Source: Rhizobium sp. NZLR1
GTDB taxonomy: Bacteria; Pseudomonadota; Alphaproteobacteria; Rhizobiales; Rhizobiaceae
Assembly: GCF_017357385.1 (NCBI RefSeq)
Contig: NZ_CP071632.1
Location: 2,733,501 to 2,797,500 of the forward strand
Length of the DNA: 64,000 nt
Direction: 5' to 3'
Below the pieces are notes generated by a model. That model was given only the letters and a program-made list of their open reading frames with translations. It was not told the origin of the DNA and did not search any database. A program made the translations under genes and the position numbers. Shown here piece after piece: positions 35,274-44,729 of the stretch (within the stretch, counting starts at the first letter, position 1; the number at the start of each line of letters is the position of its first letter).

Positions 35274-38060
35274 ATGGCCTTGAACATTCTGGACACCAAC
35301 GGCGCTACAATTACCAAGACCGGCGCTGAATTCGAAGCTTACGACGTTATCCGCTACTCCGCCGCTAATCCTCTCTCCGCCGTCGCCCTCACCGTCTCAG
35401 ATTCCAGCGTGGCAGACCTCGCCGACGAGTTGGGCTCGGTTTCCGCGAGCGTCAGGGGCTCGAGCGGCCCCAATACGATCACGACGGGCGCCGGCAACGA
35501 CACCATAGTGAGTGGTGGTGGCGCAGACACGCTGAGCGGCGGCGCCGGTAACGACTTGCTCAATGGTGAAGCAGGCAATGACACGCTGAATGGCGGCGAT
35601 GGCAATGACGAGATTTACGGCGGCGTCGGCAATGACGTCCTCAAGGGCGGCGCGGGTAATGACACGATTAGCGACGGAGATTATTTTTCCGATGTCGCTG
35701 AAACCTTCAATATCGATGCCGGCGATGGCAACGACAAAGTGATTTTGTTCACCGGCTCTTTCGCCAAGATATCGGGAACGATAGACGGCGGGGCCGGCAC
35801 CGACACGCTGCAAGCCAATGATCTGACAGGCCTGACGATCAAGAACGTCGAGATTCTCCAGCCTGCGACATCCAGCGTGACCGCATCGACGGCACAATTC
35901 GAATCCTTCGATAAAATCATCGGTACCGGCTCCGATTCTTCCGTGCAGCTGGTCTTGACAGACGGCGCCCATGTCGATCTTTCCGACGAGTTGGCAGGCA
36001 AGCTAAACTACATCTTTGGCGGCCCTAACGTTTCCGGCATCGACGTCACGACCGGGAGCGCTCGCGACCTTCTCACCGGAACTGCCGGCAACGACATCTT
36101 CGACGCCGGCGACGGTAACGACTACATCAACGGCAATGGTGGAAATGACCGGTTGATCGGTGGCAAGGGCGACGACGTAATCGTCGATGGTGATGTTTCG
36201 AGTCTTTCATCAGAAGTCTTCAATATCGATGCCGGCGACGGAAACGATATCGTAACCCTCCAGACACAATCTCAGGGGCTTTCCGGCACGATCGATGGCG
36301 GTACCGGCATTGATACACTGCGCGTATCCAGGATAGCCGGGCTGACGATCAAGAATTTCGAAATTCTTGAAACGAATGAGTATGGCTTTACCGGTTCATC
36401 CGCGCAGTTAGAAAGCTTTGACAAAATCTCGGGAACGAAGGACGCTTTCGGCTCCTCCATCGCCATCTTGAGATTGACGGACAAGGCCCATGTCGATCTT
36501 TCCGACGAGCTTGGAAACAGTCGGGCTAGTATATTTGGCACGGTCTCCGGTATTGACGTCAAGACTGGCGGCGGTGACGACATATTTACGGGAACCGACG
36601 GCAACGATACTTTCGATGGTAGCGGCGGCAACGACACGATCAACGGCAATGCCGGCAACGACAAATTGACCGGCGGCGATGGCAACGATCAGATCTTCGG
36701 CGGCGTCGGAAATGACGTCATCAAAGGCGGCGCGGGCGACGATAAAATCACCGATGGCGATAATATGTCGACCGCCCCTGAGGCCTTCGATATTGATGCC
36801 GGCGATGGCAATGATGCCATCAACTTGCAGTCACACTCTTCCGCGCTTTCCGGAGTAATCGATGGCGGCGCCGGCACGGACACGCTACAGGTCATCAAAC
36901 CTACTTTAGGCCCGGGGCAGGAATCCATCGGGCTTGCCGGCCTGACGATCAAGAATGTTGAAATTCTTGAAACGGCGGGAGCCGAGGTTCTCGCTTCGGC
37001 CGCCCAGTTCGAAAGCTTCGACAAGATCGTCAAATACGACAAGCCGGGTTACGAGAACGATGTCCTCGCACTGACGCTGACAGACAGCGCCCATGCTGAC
37101 CTCTCCGACGAACTGGCAAACCGCCACGTCGACATCTATGGCACCGCCTTCGGTATCGACGTCAAGACCGGCGGTGGCGACGACTATTTCTTCGGGACCG
37201 ATGGCAACGACCGATTCGAAGGTGGCGCCGGCAATGACGCACTGTTTGGCGGCGCTGGCATCGACACGGCGGTCTTCTCCGGCAATTTTGCCAATTATAC
37301 CTTCGCGATGAACAATGCTGATCATATCCTGACGAGCGCCAAAGAGGGTACCGATACGCTGCGTGATATCGAAATCGCTCGTTTTGCCGATGGTGTCTAC
37401 GATTTCGCCAAGGGCACCTTCACGGCTGACCATAATGCCGCGCCGACCAATATCCAGTTATCGAAAACCTCCCTGCTGGAAAATACCCCGATCTGGACCA
37501 CGCTCGGCCTGCTCAGCGCAAAGGACGCCGATGGCGACACGCTTACCTACAAGCTAATCGACGGCGCCGACGATCACTTCCGCCTCAATGGCAATCGCAT
37601 CGTCACCTCGAAGGCTTTGGACTACGAGACAGCCAAATCGTACACGATCAAGGTGGCGGTGTCCGACGGTAAGGTCACGGTCGAAAAGGACATCACGATC
37701 AACGTCCTCGACGTCAACGAAGCCCCAGTCAACAAGGCGCCGATCAATCTTGCCTTCTCGCGCGGCTCGATATCCGAGAATGTCGCGATCGGCACCTCGG
37801 TCGGCCTTCTCTCCGCCGTGGATCCGGAAGGCGGCGCGGTGAAGTGGCGGCTGACCGACGACGCGGACGGCATCTTCAAGCTCGTCGGCAACAAGATCCA
37901 GACGAAGGCTGCGATCGACTTCGAAAGCGACCACAGCCTGACCTTCACCGCCGAGGCCTATGACGCGGCTGGAAACACCACCAGCCACGATTTCACGATC
38001 GCCGTGAAGGACGTCTTCGAGCCGTCGTTTACCAGCCTGTCGCATGAAGCGTTGATTTAA
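35274..38060 (+). CDS. Large RTX-like repeat protein with cadherin-like C-terminus, paralogue 2
   Basis: A 928-residue paralogue 75 bases downstream, starting with the same MALNILDTNGA. It has four FESFD/DLSDELG units instead of six, separated by RTX nonapeptide runs (GGDGNDQIFGGVGNDVIKGG). The same two cadherin-like domains follow, near-identical to paralogue 1. It ends FTSLSHEALI, four residues longer than paralogue 1. Secretion by a type I system is inferred from the RTX runs and absence of an N-terminal signal. A TTG at 35268 is a less likely start. Confidence 0.82.
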   Translation: MALNILDTNGATITKTGAEFEAYDVIRYSAANPLSAVALTVSDSSVADLADELGSVSASVRGSSGPNTITTGAGNDTIVSGGGADTLSGGAGNDLLNGEAGNDTLNGGDGNDEIYGGVGNDVLKGGAGNDTISDGDYFSDVAETFNIDAGDGNDKVILFTGSFAKISGTIDGGAGTDTLQANDLTGLTIKNVEILQPATSSVTASTAQFESFDKIIGTGSDSSVQLVLTDGAHVDLSDELAGKLNYIFGGPNVSGIDVTTGSARDLLTGTAGNDIFDAGDGNDYINGNGGNDRLIGGKGDDVIVDGDVSSLSSEVFNIDAGDGNDIVTLQTQSQGLSGTIDGGTGIDTLRVSRIAGLTIKNFEILETNEYGFTGSSAQLESFDKISGTKDAFGSSIAILRLTDKAHVDLSDELGNSRASIFGTVSGIDVKTGGGDDIFTGTDGNDTFDGSGGNDTINGNAGNDKLTGGDGNDQIFGGVGNDVIKGGAGDDKITDGDNMSTAPEAFDIDAGDGNDAINLQSHSSALSGVIDGGAGTDTLQVIKPTLGPGQESIGLAGLTIKNVEILETAGAEVLASAAQFESFDKIVKYDKPGYENDVLALTLTDSAHADLSDELANRHVDIYGTAFGIDVKTGGGDDYFFGTDGNDRFEGGAGNDALFGGAGIDTAVFSGNFANYTFAMNNADHILTSAKEGTDTLRDIEIARFADGVYDFAKGTFTADHNAAPTNIQLSKTSLLENTPIWTTLGLLSAKDADGDTLTYKLIDGADDHFRLNGNRIVTSKALDYETAKSYTIKVAVSDGKVTVEKDITINVLDVNEAPVNKAPINLAFSRGSISENVAIGTSVGLLSAVDPEGGAVKWRLTDDADGIFKLVGNKIQTKAAIDFESDHSLTFTAEAYDAAGNTTSHDFTIAVKDVFEPSFTSLSHEALI

Positions 38061-38069
38061 TCGCGATAC

Positions 38070-38105
38070 GATCGCCGGTGGACGCAAGATGCTTCACCGG
38101 CGATC
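38070..38105. terminator. Hairpin after the RTX-like gene pair
   Basis: GATCGCCGGTG and CACCGGCGATC form a perfect 11-base stem with a 14-base loop, 9 bases after the stop at 38060. It lacks a clear T run. Confidence 0.65.
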
Positions 38106-38290
38106 CCGACAAAGAGAGGCCGGACTCCCCGCCTCGCTACGAGCGGCCGACTTTCCTGGTAATCGCCCGCAGACACCGGCCGGAGACTGGCAAGGCCAGC
38201 GGCCGTGCCCGGGCAATCTCCTTTCAAAAATGCAGCTCCACCTGGACGTCCGTTTCGGTTATGATTTCTGCTCATCCGAGGAGAGCCCGC

Positions 38291-38758
38291 ATGCGTCTTC
38301 CCACATTCATCCTGGCCCTTGCCGTGTCGGCGCTTGCAGCCTTGCCCGCATCGGCCGAGACCTACAAGACACCGAAGGCGTTGCTCAAGGCGCTCTACAG
38401 TTACAACACCGACAATAGCGACGCCGAGGCGCCCTCGCCTTATTCGATCTTTTTCTCCGACCATCTGAACGAGCTGCTCCAGGCCGATCTCGACAACACG
38501 CCCGATGGCGATGTCGGCGCGATCGACTTCGATCCCGTCATCGCGGGCCAGGACGGCGCGGCGAGCGACGTCAGGATCGGTCAGCCCATCCTGCTGGATA
38601 ATAAGGCCGAGGTGGAAGTGCAGTTCGAAAACGGCGACGAGGTGACGCTCTTCTACACGCTGGTGCGGCAGCACGGCGGCTGGAAGGTCGACGATATCGC
38701 CAATCAGAAGGGGAATAATCCGTGGAGCCTAAGCGCTTTGCTGGGTGATGCGCAGTAG
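38291..38758 (+). CDS. DUF3828-type periplasmic protein
   Basis: The 155-residue protein has a cleavable signal (MRLPTFILALAVSALAALPA, then SAE). The mature part resembles DUF3828: ALLKALYSYNT near the start, SDHLNELLQADL, DFDPVIAGQD and a closing GGWKVDDI. Such proteins are small periplasmic NTF2-like folds of unknown function. GAGGAGAG precedes the ATG at 38291. Confidence 0.75.
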   Translation: MRLPTFILALAVSALAALPASAETYKTPKALLKALYSYNTDNSDAEAPSPYSIFFSDHLNELLQADLDNTPDGDVGAIDFDPVIAGQDGAASDVRIGQPILLDNKAEVEVQFENGDEVTLFYTLVRQHGGWKVDDIANQKGNNPWSLSALLGDAQ

Positions 38759-38859
38759 CGGTAGCTATAGCACCGAAAGAGCAAGTGCCGCACCCTTTAC
38801 TCGAGCACTAACGAGGGGAACTGGCCGAGAGAGCTAAGCGTTTCCGTGAGTTGAAGCGA

Positions 38860-39948
38860 TCATGAGTCAGTCTGGGCTGAGACATGAGGTCTCAATGAGC
38901 CTTCCACTTTGACTTTATCCCGGTCCTGAAGCCCAAGGGCTGTGACCGTCAAAACGATGACTCCGATGGCGCCTGGGCTGACTGGAAGCTGAATGAATGC
39001 ACTTACAATAGCGCCGGAGACGAGCAGCAATATCTGGATCAAGGCGATAATGATTGCGATCACAATCAGACGAATATTCGCGACCTTGAGTCTCCTAATA
39101 TAAGAGAAAACAACGAGCGGGATCAGGATCGATGCTATTGCGAGAACGATAACTTGCAGGGTCGCCCCTTGCGCTGCAGCAGCAAGACTTGGGGCAATGA
39201 AGGCGATGACGCCCAACACATAAACTGCAGCGGTGATAGCAAGGACCGGCGGCCAGATGAGAATTTCCTTGGGCTCGACCGCTTCTCCTTCGACGACGCC
39301 AGTTTCACGACATGCCGATCTCCACAAGACAGACGTTACAACCACGGCCGCGACCGACATCACGAGATAAACCGCGACGATCAGCCATTGCGTCGAAGGC
39401 ACGGCTCCGGTTCTCGTCATTTCGACTGACATGATTACGTTGTTTGGTAGGCCTAACAGGATTGGAATCGAATAGACCGGCCAGAAGCCGTCGCGCAGGC
39501 CCGCGATCCTTATCCGGTCGGAAAGAAAGATCGTAAACGCCGTCGCGCCCATGTAGGATGCAATCGTGAGGATGGTGAAATTAGTCACCTCGTCATCGAC
39601 GAGAGGCGTCGCGGCCAAGCCGCCTGATATGCCGCAAGCCTGCATAGCCGCAACGACTAGCGCGATCACAACGACAACAGCTCCTGGGCCGATGTTTCCG
39701 CTTTGCTTGTCCTTCCGCTTGAGCCAAGGAAAACCGATCAACCGTGCAATTTCCGCAAGTCCCAGCGCGGCGTAGAGGGGCATCAGTCCGAGGGCTAGGA
39801 TCGATACACGAGAGAGCATGCCGGAATCGACAGTGTAACTCTGGCCGGTAAAGGCATCCAAATCGATCCCAGGGAGTGGGACGTGCAAACCCAGCACGTA
39901 AACGATGCCGACAAACGCGAAGGTGATGACCGTTTGCCGCGAATCCAT
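38860..39948 (-). CDS. Divergent SecY-like membrane protein
   Basis: A 362-residue, roughly ten-segment membrane protein. The start RQTVITFAFVGIVYVLGLHV followed by PLPGID matches TM1 of SecY, RVSILALGLMPLYAA matches TM2, and IRIAGLRDGFWPVYSIPILL with GLPNNV matches the TM4-TM5 region. The conserved SecY C-terminal cytosolic loops are not recognisable, and the protein is about 80 residues short. It is probably an accessory SecY paralogue or a relative with a new role. GAAGGAAG precedes the ATG at 39948. No accessory Sec or secreted partner is adjacent. Confidence 0.65.
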   Translation of the reverse strand: MDSRQTVITFAFVGIVYVLGLHVPLPGIDLDAFTGQSYTVDSGMLSRVSILALGLMPLYAALGLAEIARLIGFPWLKRKDKQSGNIGPGAVVVVIALVVAAMQACGISGGLAATPLVDDEVTNFTILTIASYMGATAFTIFLSDRIRIAGLRDGFWPVYSIPILLGLPNNVIMSVEMTRTGAVPSTQWLIVAVYLVMSVAAVVVTSVLWRSACRETGVVEGEAVEPKEILIWPPVLAITAAVYVLGVIAFIAPSLAAAAQGATLQVIVLAIASILIPLVVFSYIRRLKVANIRLIVIAIIIALIQILLLVSGAIVSAFIQLPVSPGAIGVIVLTVTALGLQDRDKVKVEGSLRPHVSAQTDS

Positions 39949-40670
39949 TCGACTTCCTTCGGTCACCGATCTTGATGGTTCGCGTCTCGCGAGTGCCATC
40001 CATAGCGTGTAGTGAGTCCGATCATGCGAAGTCAAGGACTTCCGAATCGGACTTAAGCACTCCTTGCATTCTGGCCACCAACCGGTAGCGCTCCATGATT
40101 TTCTTCCAAAGTGCCCGGCCTGACTATTTGGCTAGCCAGCACTCCAGCTTGGCCGAGTTCCAATCAATTTTCGTGGAGCTTCGACCACTCGGTCCAGCTT
40201 GGTCCTCTCCCGTACCCTCTCGGTCACGTTCCGAAAGTCTCCAAAATCTGAGGCTTGCGGGCTGTGACCAAATCCTGTTTGCCGACGCCACCACCGCTCA
40301 TCCCGTTTCGGAACGGAATCCCGCTCTGGCACAGCCATGCAAGGAACCGCTAACTCTTCCTCAAGTATCTGAATCTTCGACATTTCCTGCCATCGATGCG
40401 GGCATGCCAAAATAATCCCACTTGCTTTTTGCCCGAAAAGCTGCCACCAATTTGATACTCGGGCATTTGCATGCCGGTGACTGGACAGATGTGGTAATCC
40501 CTTCCGTTTGGAAGGCGGCGCGGGACTACCCGCCTACGTAGACGTTCTTTCCCCGTACGTGACTTCTCCGACTGACCCTTCGTCCCCATCGATCGGGGCG
40601 AAAGCTAAAGCCGTCCGCTTCCTCTCGGGGGCGCGGATACTACACAGACTAAGGGAAAAGGACGATCCCA
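39949..40670. other. Intergenic region, 722 bases
   Basis: It separates the SecY-like gene from the cold-shock gene. Short overlapping frames occur on both strands (for example 40132-40410 minus), but none has a ribosome binding site or a recognisable product. The last 60 bases are probably the long leader of the cold-shock mRNA. Confidence 0.5.
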
Positions 40671-40883
40671 ATGGCCACCAAGGGCACCGTAAAATTCTTC
40701 AACCAGGACAAGGGTTTTGGTTTCATCACGCCGGACGGCGGCGCAAAGGACGTTTTCGTCCATATCTCTGCGCTGCAGGCTTCTGGCATCCAGTCGCTGC
40801 GCGAAGGCCAGCAGGTTACCTTCGACACCGAGCCGGACCGCATGGGCAAGGGCCCGAAGGCCGTCAACATCTCGGCTTCGTAA
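40671..40883 (+). CDS. Cold-shock protein, CspA family
   Basis: The 70-residue protein is a single OB-fold cold-shock domain with RNP1 (KGFGFI) and RNP2 (VFVHI). It opens [18 protein letters not shown]. It binds single-stranded RNA or DNA as a chaperone. It is followed by its own terminator at 40909-40940. Confidence 0.95.
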   Translation: MATKGTVKFFNQDKGFGFITPDGGAKDVFVHISALQASGIQSLREGQQVTFDTEPDRMGKGPKAVNISAS

Positions 40884-40908
40884 GTCAGACTTCCGCTTCG
40901 GCGGCATG

Positions 40909-40940
40909 AACGGCGCTCCGCAAGGGGCGCCGTTTCTGTT
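40909..40940 (+). terminator. Terminator of the cold-shock gene
   Basis: AACGGCGC and GCGCCGTT form a perfect 8-base stem around a 10-base loop, then TCTGTTT. It starts 25 bases after the stop codon. Confidence 0.8.
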
Positions 40941-41066
40941 TGCAGCGTCACCGTCATTTGTCGATCGCACCGCCAGATGTTATATGCGCGCTGAAGAGAT
41001 GGTCCCGCCCCCGCGGCGGTGCGGGGCCCTTGCGGCACCCAGAGAACAACGAATTATGGAACGTCG

Positions 41067-42068
41067 ATGACGCAGAAGAGCCCGATTTTTGCGGTCGCCC
41101 CGATGATCGATTGGACGGATCGGCATTGCCGCTATTTCCATCGCCAGATCAGCCGGCAGGCGCTGCTCTATACCGAGATGGTGGTGGCCGATGCGATCAT
41201 CCACGGTCCGCGCGACCGGCTGCTCGGCCATGACGCCGCGGAACATCCGCTGGCGCTGCAACTCGGCGGATCGGACCCGGCCAAGCTTGCCGAGGCGGTG
41301 AAGATCGCCGAACCCTACGGCTACGACGAGATCAATCTCAATGTCGGCTGCCCCTCCGACCGCGTGCAGTCGGGCACCTTCGGCGCCTGCCTGATGCTGA
41401 CGCCGGAGACGGTGGCCGAATGCGTCGGGGCGATGAAGGCGGCAGCGACCGTGCCGGTGACAGTGAAATGCCGGATCGGCGTCGACGAGCAGGAGCCGGA
41501 ACAGGCGCTGCCGGCGCTGATCACCCGCGTTCTAGATGCCGGCGCCGACGCAATCTGGATCCATGCCCGCAAGGCCTGGCTGAAGGGCCTGAGCCCGAAG
41601 GAGAACCGCGAGATCCCGCCGCTCGACTACGACATTGTCTATCGGATGAAGCAGCGCTGGCCCGACATCTTCATCGGCATCAACGGCGGCATCCGCACGC
41701 TTGATGAAGCCGCCGCCCATCTCGAACATGTCGACGGCGTCATGCTGGGCCGGGCCGCCTACCAGAACGCCGCGATCCTTTCCGAAATCGACCAGCGCTT
41801 CTTCGGCGCGCCGGCGGGCGAACCGGATTGGGAAGCGCTGCGTGATCGGATGATGGCCTATGCCGAACGCCACATCGCGGCCGGCGGCCGGCTGCAGCAC
41901 GTGGCCCGCCATATGGTCGGCCTCTTCACCGGCCTGCCCGGCGCCAGGCGCTACCGCCAGATCCTGTCGACCGATGCAGCCAAGAGCGGCGCCGGGCCGG
42001 AGGTGCTGGCGGCGGCCTTTGCGGCTGTCGATTTTTCAGGGACGGAGCAGGAGGCGGTCAGCGCCTGA
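41067..42068 (+). CDS. dusA: tRNA-dihydrouridine synthase DusA
   Basis: The 333-residue FMN enzyme reduces uridines in the tRNA D-loop. It has the N-terminal FMN site FAVAPMIDWTDRH, the catalytic cysteine in LNVGCPSDRVQSG, ALQLGGSDP, the FMN-phosphate GINGGIRT and DGVMLGRAAYQNA. The motif set is of the DusA subgroup. The ATG at 41067 is preferred; the frame extends 16 codons upstream without a better start. Confidence 0.93.
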   Translation: MTQKSPIFAVAPMIDWTDRHCRYFHRQISRQALLYTEMVVADAIIHGPRDRLLGHDAAEHPLALQLGGSDPAKLAEAVKIAEPYGYDEINLNVGCPSDRVQSGTFGACLMLTPETVAECVGAMKAAATVPVTVKCRIGVDEQEPEQALPALITRVLDAGADAIWIHARKAWLKGLSPKENREIPPLDYDIVYRMKQRWPDIFIGINGGIRTLDEAAAHLEHVDGVMLGRAAYQNAAILSEIDQRFFGAPAGEPDWEALRDRMMAYAERHIAAGGRLQHVARHMVGLFTGLPGARRYRQILSTDAAKSGAGPEVLAAAFAAVDFSGTEQEAVSA

Positions 42069-42086
42069 CGTGAGGTGATGTCTTTG

Positions 42087-43046
42087 TCAGGGCGTCCGCG
42101 CCGTCGGCAGCAGGGTCTTCTTCACGATCCGGCCTGCTACTGAAAACACCAGGATCTCGGTATCCCTCTCGATTCTGCTGCCATCCATCAATCGGACGAT
42201 ATCATCGACGCCGCCGACCGGACTGCCGTCGATAGCGAGGATATAATCGCCCTCCTGCAGCCCTCCCTTTGCCGCCGGCCCTTCCGGCTCGACGCGGCGG
42301 ATGCGGACGGAGGTCGTCTGCACCGTGCCCGCCGCCAGTGCCACCCGGCGCGGCAGCACGATCGTATCGCCTGAAATACCGATGAAGGCGCGCCTCACCT
42401 GGCCGTAGCGGAGAATTTCCGAAACAACGAAATTGGCCGTATTCGACGCCACGGCAAAGGCGATGCTCTGCGCGCCCTGGATGACGGCGGTGTTGACGCC
42501 GATCACCTCCCCGCTGGAAGACACCAGCGGTCCGCCTGAGTTGCCGGGATTGAGCGCCGCATCGGTCTGGATGACATCCTCCATCAGCCGGCCGCTGGCT
42601 GCCCGCATCGACCGGCCGAGCGCTGAGACGATACCGGCGGTGACAGTCCACTCGAAACCGAGAGGATTTCCGATCGCGATGGCGATATGGCCTCGGCGCA
42701 GGCGTTGGGAATCTCCGAGCTTCGCCCAGGCGCCGGTGCTTGTATTGGCGCGAATGAGGGCGATATCGGTATCGACATCGCGGCCGAGCACACGGCCCTC
42801 GGTGACGAAGCCATCGGGCGTGGTAATGCGAACGACCTTGGCGTCGTCGACGACATGGCTGTTGGTGATGATCAATCCATCAGGCGAGATGGCAAAGCCC
42901 GACCCGTGCCCCTGCCGGCCACCGACCCTCTCGATCCGGCTGACGGCCGGCCCGACCGTGTCGACTGCTGCCGCGATCGATTGCGAATAGACATCGATCA
43001 GCGCCCCGTCATTCTGAGGCGCTATCGCCTTGTCCATGTAACCCAT
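42087..43046 (-). CDS. HtrA/DegP-like serine protease (S1C) with one PDZ domain
   Basis: The 319-residue protein has the trypsin-like triad: His in ITNSHVVDD, Asp in RDVDTDIALI and Ser in LNPGNSGGPL. One C-terminal PDZ domain follows (GGLQEGDYILAIDGSPVGGV). No signal peptide or membrane anchor is visible, unlike periplasmic DegP/DegS relatives, so it may act in the cytoplasm. GAGGAT precedes the ATG. It converges with dusA. Confidence 0.87.
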   Translation of the reverse strand: MGYMDKAIAPQNDGALIDVYSQSIAAAVDTVGPAVSRIERVGGRQGHGSGFAISPDGLIITNSHVVDDAKVVRITTPDGFVTEGRVLGRDVDTDIALIRANTSTGAWAKLGDSQRLRRGHIAIAIGNPLGFEWTVTAGIVSALGRSMRAASGRLMEDVIQTDAALNPGNSGGPLVSSSGEVIGVNTAVIQGAQSIAFAVASNTANFVVSEILRYGQVRRAFIGISGDTIVLPRRVALAAGTVQTTSVRIRRVEPEGPAAKGGLQEGDYILAIDGSPVGGVDDIVRLMDGSRIERDTEILVFSVAGRIVKKTLLPTARTP

Positions 43047-43544
43047 GATTTAATCCTCAGGCGGGAGTAACGGTCGTCCGCGGCCAAAGCGGTCTCGGTT
43101 GCGACGGTTCGCCATCATACTGTTGTTGAGGATTAGATGGTTGGGCGTCGACCGGCGTTCAAGTGAGCGTGGGCGGCTGCCTGAAATTGCGGGAGCACGC
43201 GAACATAACTAGCCGGACAGATATATCGAACTACCCGGACAGATATCTTGAACGAACGGAAAAAAACTGGCTCATTGCAGACGTTCGCCCGTGAAATCAG
43301 CTGCCGTCGCGACGCCATCAAGCCTGTTGCGGCGACCATCGCACCGGGCCATACAAACTTCTGTCATATCAACATAATAGAAAAGGGTATTCAATAACAA
43401 CATCAGCATATTCCGCCGGTGTTACCTCACGCCCCAGCTTCTTGCTCAAGCCTTCGGGGCAACGGCGCTCGTAGTCTTGCCAATTCCGCCGGCGACGGCG
43501 CAAACTTCCGACCGCATCAATCCAATCAACCAAGGAGCCATGAC
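43047..43544. other. Intergenic region with a direct repeat
   Basis: This 498-base gap contains the CCGGACAGATAT repeats at 43213-43256 and the upstream region of the chloroperoxidase-like gene. I see no gene in it. Confidence 0.5.
43213..43256. repeat. 22-base direct repeat, possible insertion-sequence end
   Basis: CCGGACAGATATATCGAAC and CCGGACAGATATCTTGAAC are spaced 22 bases apart. Repeated CCGGACAG units of this kind resemble the multiple terminal repeats of IS21-type elements. No transposase is present, so this would be a remnant at most. Confidence 0.35.
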
Positions 43545-44381
43545 ATGAGCACAGTCACGACTAAGGACGGCGTCGAGATCTTCTACAAGGATTGGGGGCC
43601 GAAGACTGCCCAGCCGATCATGTTCCATCATGGCTGGCCGCTATGCTCCGACGACTGGGACGCCCAGATGCTGTTCTTCCTCGAGAAGGGCTACCGGGTC
43701 GTCGCCCATGACCGGCGCGGCCACGGCCGCTCTACCCAGGTGGGCGACGGTCACGACATGGATCATTACGCCGCCGATGCCGCAGCCGTCGTCGAGCATC
43801 TCGATCTCAGGAATACCGTCCATATCGGCCACTCCACCGGCGGCGGCGAAGCGACCCATTACGTCGCCCGCCATGGCCAGCCGCAGGGCCGCGTCGCCAA
43901 GCTCGTCATCATCGGCGCCGTGCCGCCCATCATGGTAAAAACCGATGCCAATCCCGGCGGCCTGCCGATCGAGGTCTTCGATGACCTGCGCAGGCAGCTC
44001 GCCGCCAATCGCTCGCAGTTCTACCGTGACCTGCCGGCCGGCCCGTTCTACAGCTTCAACCGACCGGGTGCGAAAGTATCGGAACCGGTCATCAACAATT
44101 GGTGGCGCCAGGGCATGATCGGCGGCGCCAAGGCGCACTACGACGGCATCAAGGCCTTCTCGGAAACCGACTTCACCGAAGACCTGAAGATCATCACCGT
44201 GCCGACCTTCGTCATGCACGGCGACGACGACCAGATCGTGCCGATCGCCGACTCTGCGTTGCTCTCGTCCAAGCTGCTGCAGAACGCCACGCTGAAGGTC
44301 TACGAGAAATTTCCGCACGGCATGTGCACGACCCATGCCGACATCATCAATCCGGACATCCTCGCTTTCATTAAGGAATGA
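43545..44381 (+). CDS. Alpha/beta hydrolase, non-heme chloroperoxidase type
   Basis: The 278-residue protein matches cofactor-free haloperoxidases/perhydrolases and related esterases. It has HHGWPLCSDDW with the oxyanion-hole tryptophan, nucleophilic serine in IGHSTGGGEA, aspartate in VMHGDDDQIVP and histidine in FPHGMCTTH. There is no signal peptide. AAGGAG precedes the ATG at 43545. These enzymes are usually esterases in vivo; peroxidase activity is a side reaction. Confidence 0.9.
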   Translation: MSTVTTKDGVEIFYKDWGPKTAQPIMFHHGWPLCSDDWDAQMLFFLEKGYRVVAHDRRGHGRSTQVGDGHDMDHYAADAAAVVEHLDLRNTVHIGHSTGGGEATHYVARHGQPQGRVAKLVIIGAVPPIMVKTDANPGGLPIEVFDDLRRQLAANRSQFYRDLPAGPFYSFNRPGAKVSEPVINNWWRQGMIGGAKAHYDGIKAFSETDFTEDLKIITVPTFVMHGDDDQIVPIADSALLSSKLLQNATLKVYEKFPHGMCTTHADIINPDILAFIKE

Positions 44382-44384
44382 TCC

Positions 44385-44423
44385 GTCATGCCGCGGGCGC
44401 CGGTGAGGCGCCCGCGGCATGAC
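44385..44423 (+). terminator. Strong hairpin after the chloroperoxidase-like gene
   Basis: GTCATGCCGCGGGCGCC and its exact complement enclose a 5-base loop, giving a perfect 17-base stem. It begins four bases after the stop at 44381. Confidence 0.75.
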
Positions 44424-44552
44424 TTGACCGCCACGACAGATTTGAGCACCCGTCGGCTGCAATAGACGGGCGACGCCGACCACCTCGATTTTTTGAGAGC
44501 GGCTCCCTCGTTTTCTCATGAAACCGTTTTCGCCGATTTGCGTTTAGCGGCC

Positions 44553-44729
44553 ATGACAAGAGAACGTGAACCCTCATCAAAGGCTTACCGGCAGGATCGC
44601 TTCGAAAACACCGAGCGAGCCGCCAAGGAAACCATCGAAGCAGAGCAGCGGGCTCGCCGCGAGAAAACCAAAAGGCTGAAAGAACTGCGTCTGTCGCAGC
44701 AAAGCGGCAAGGACCCCGCAACCAGGTAG
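44553..44729 (+). CDS. Small charged protein, 58 residues
   Basis: The protein MTREREPSSKAYRQDRFENT continues as a single highly charged helix (Glu, Arg, Lys rich). It has no hydrophobic segment. The ribosome binding site is weak and the frame continues upstream, so the start is uncertain. It looks like a typical small rhizobial protein of unknown function. Confidence 0.5.
   Translation: MTREREPSSKAYRQDRFENTERAAKETIEAEQRARREKTKRLKELRLSQQSGKDPATR

Noticed and set aside
40095-40589. Short frames upstream of the cold-shock gene
   Set aside because: Frames on both strands overlap, have unusual composition and no start signals. I could not connect them to any intron or element.
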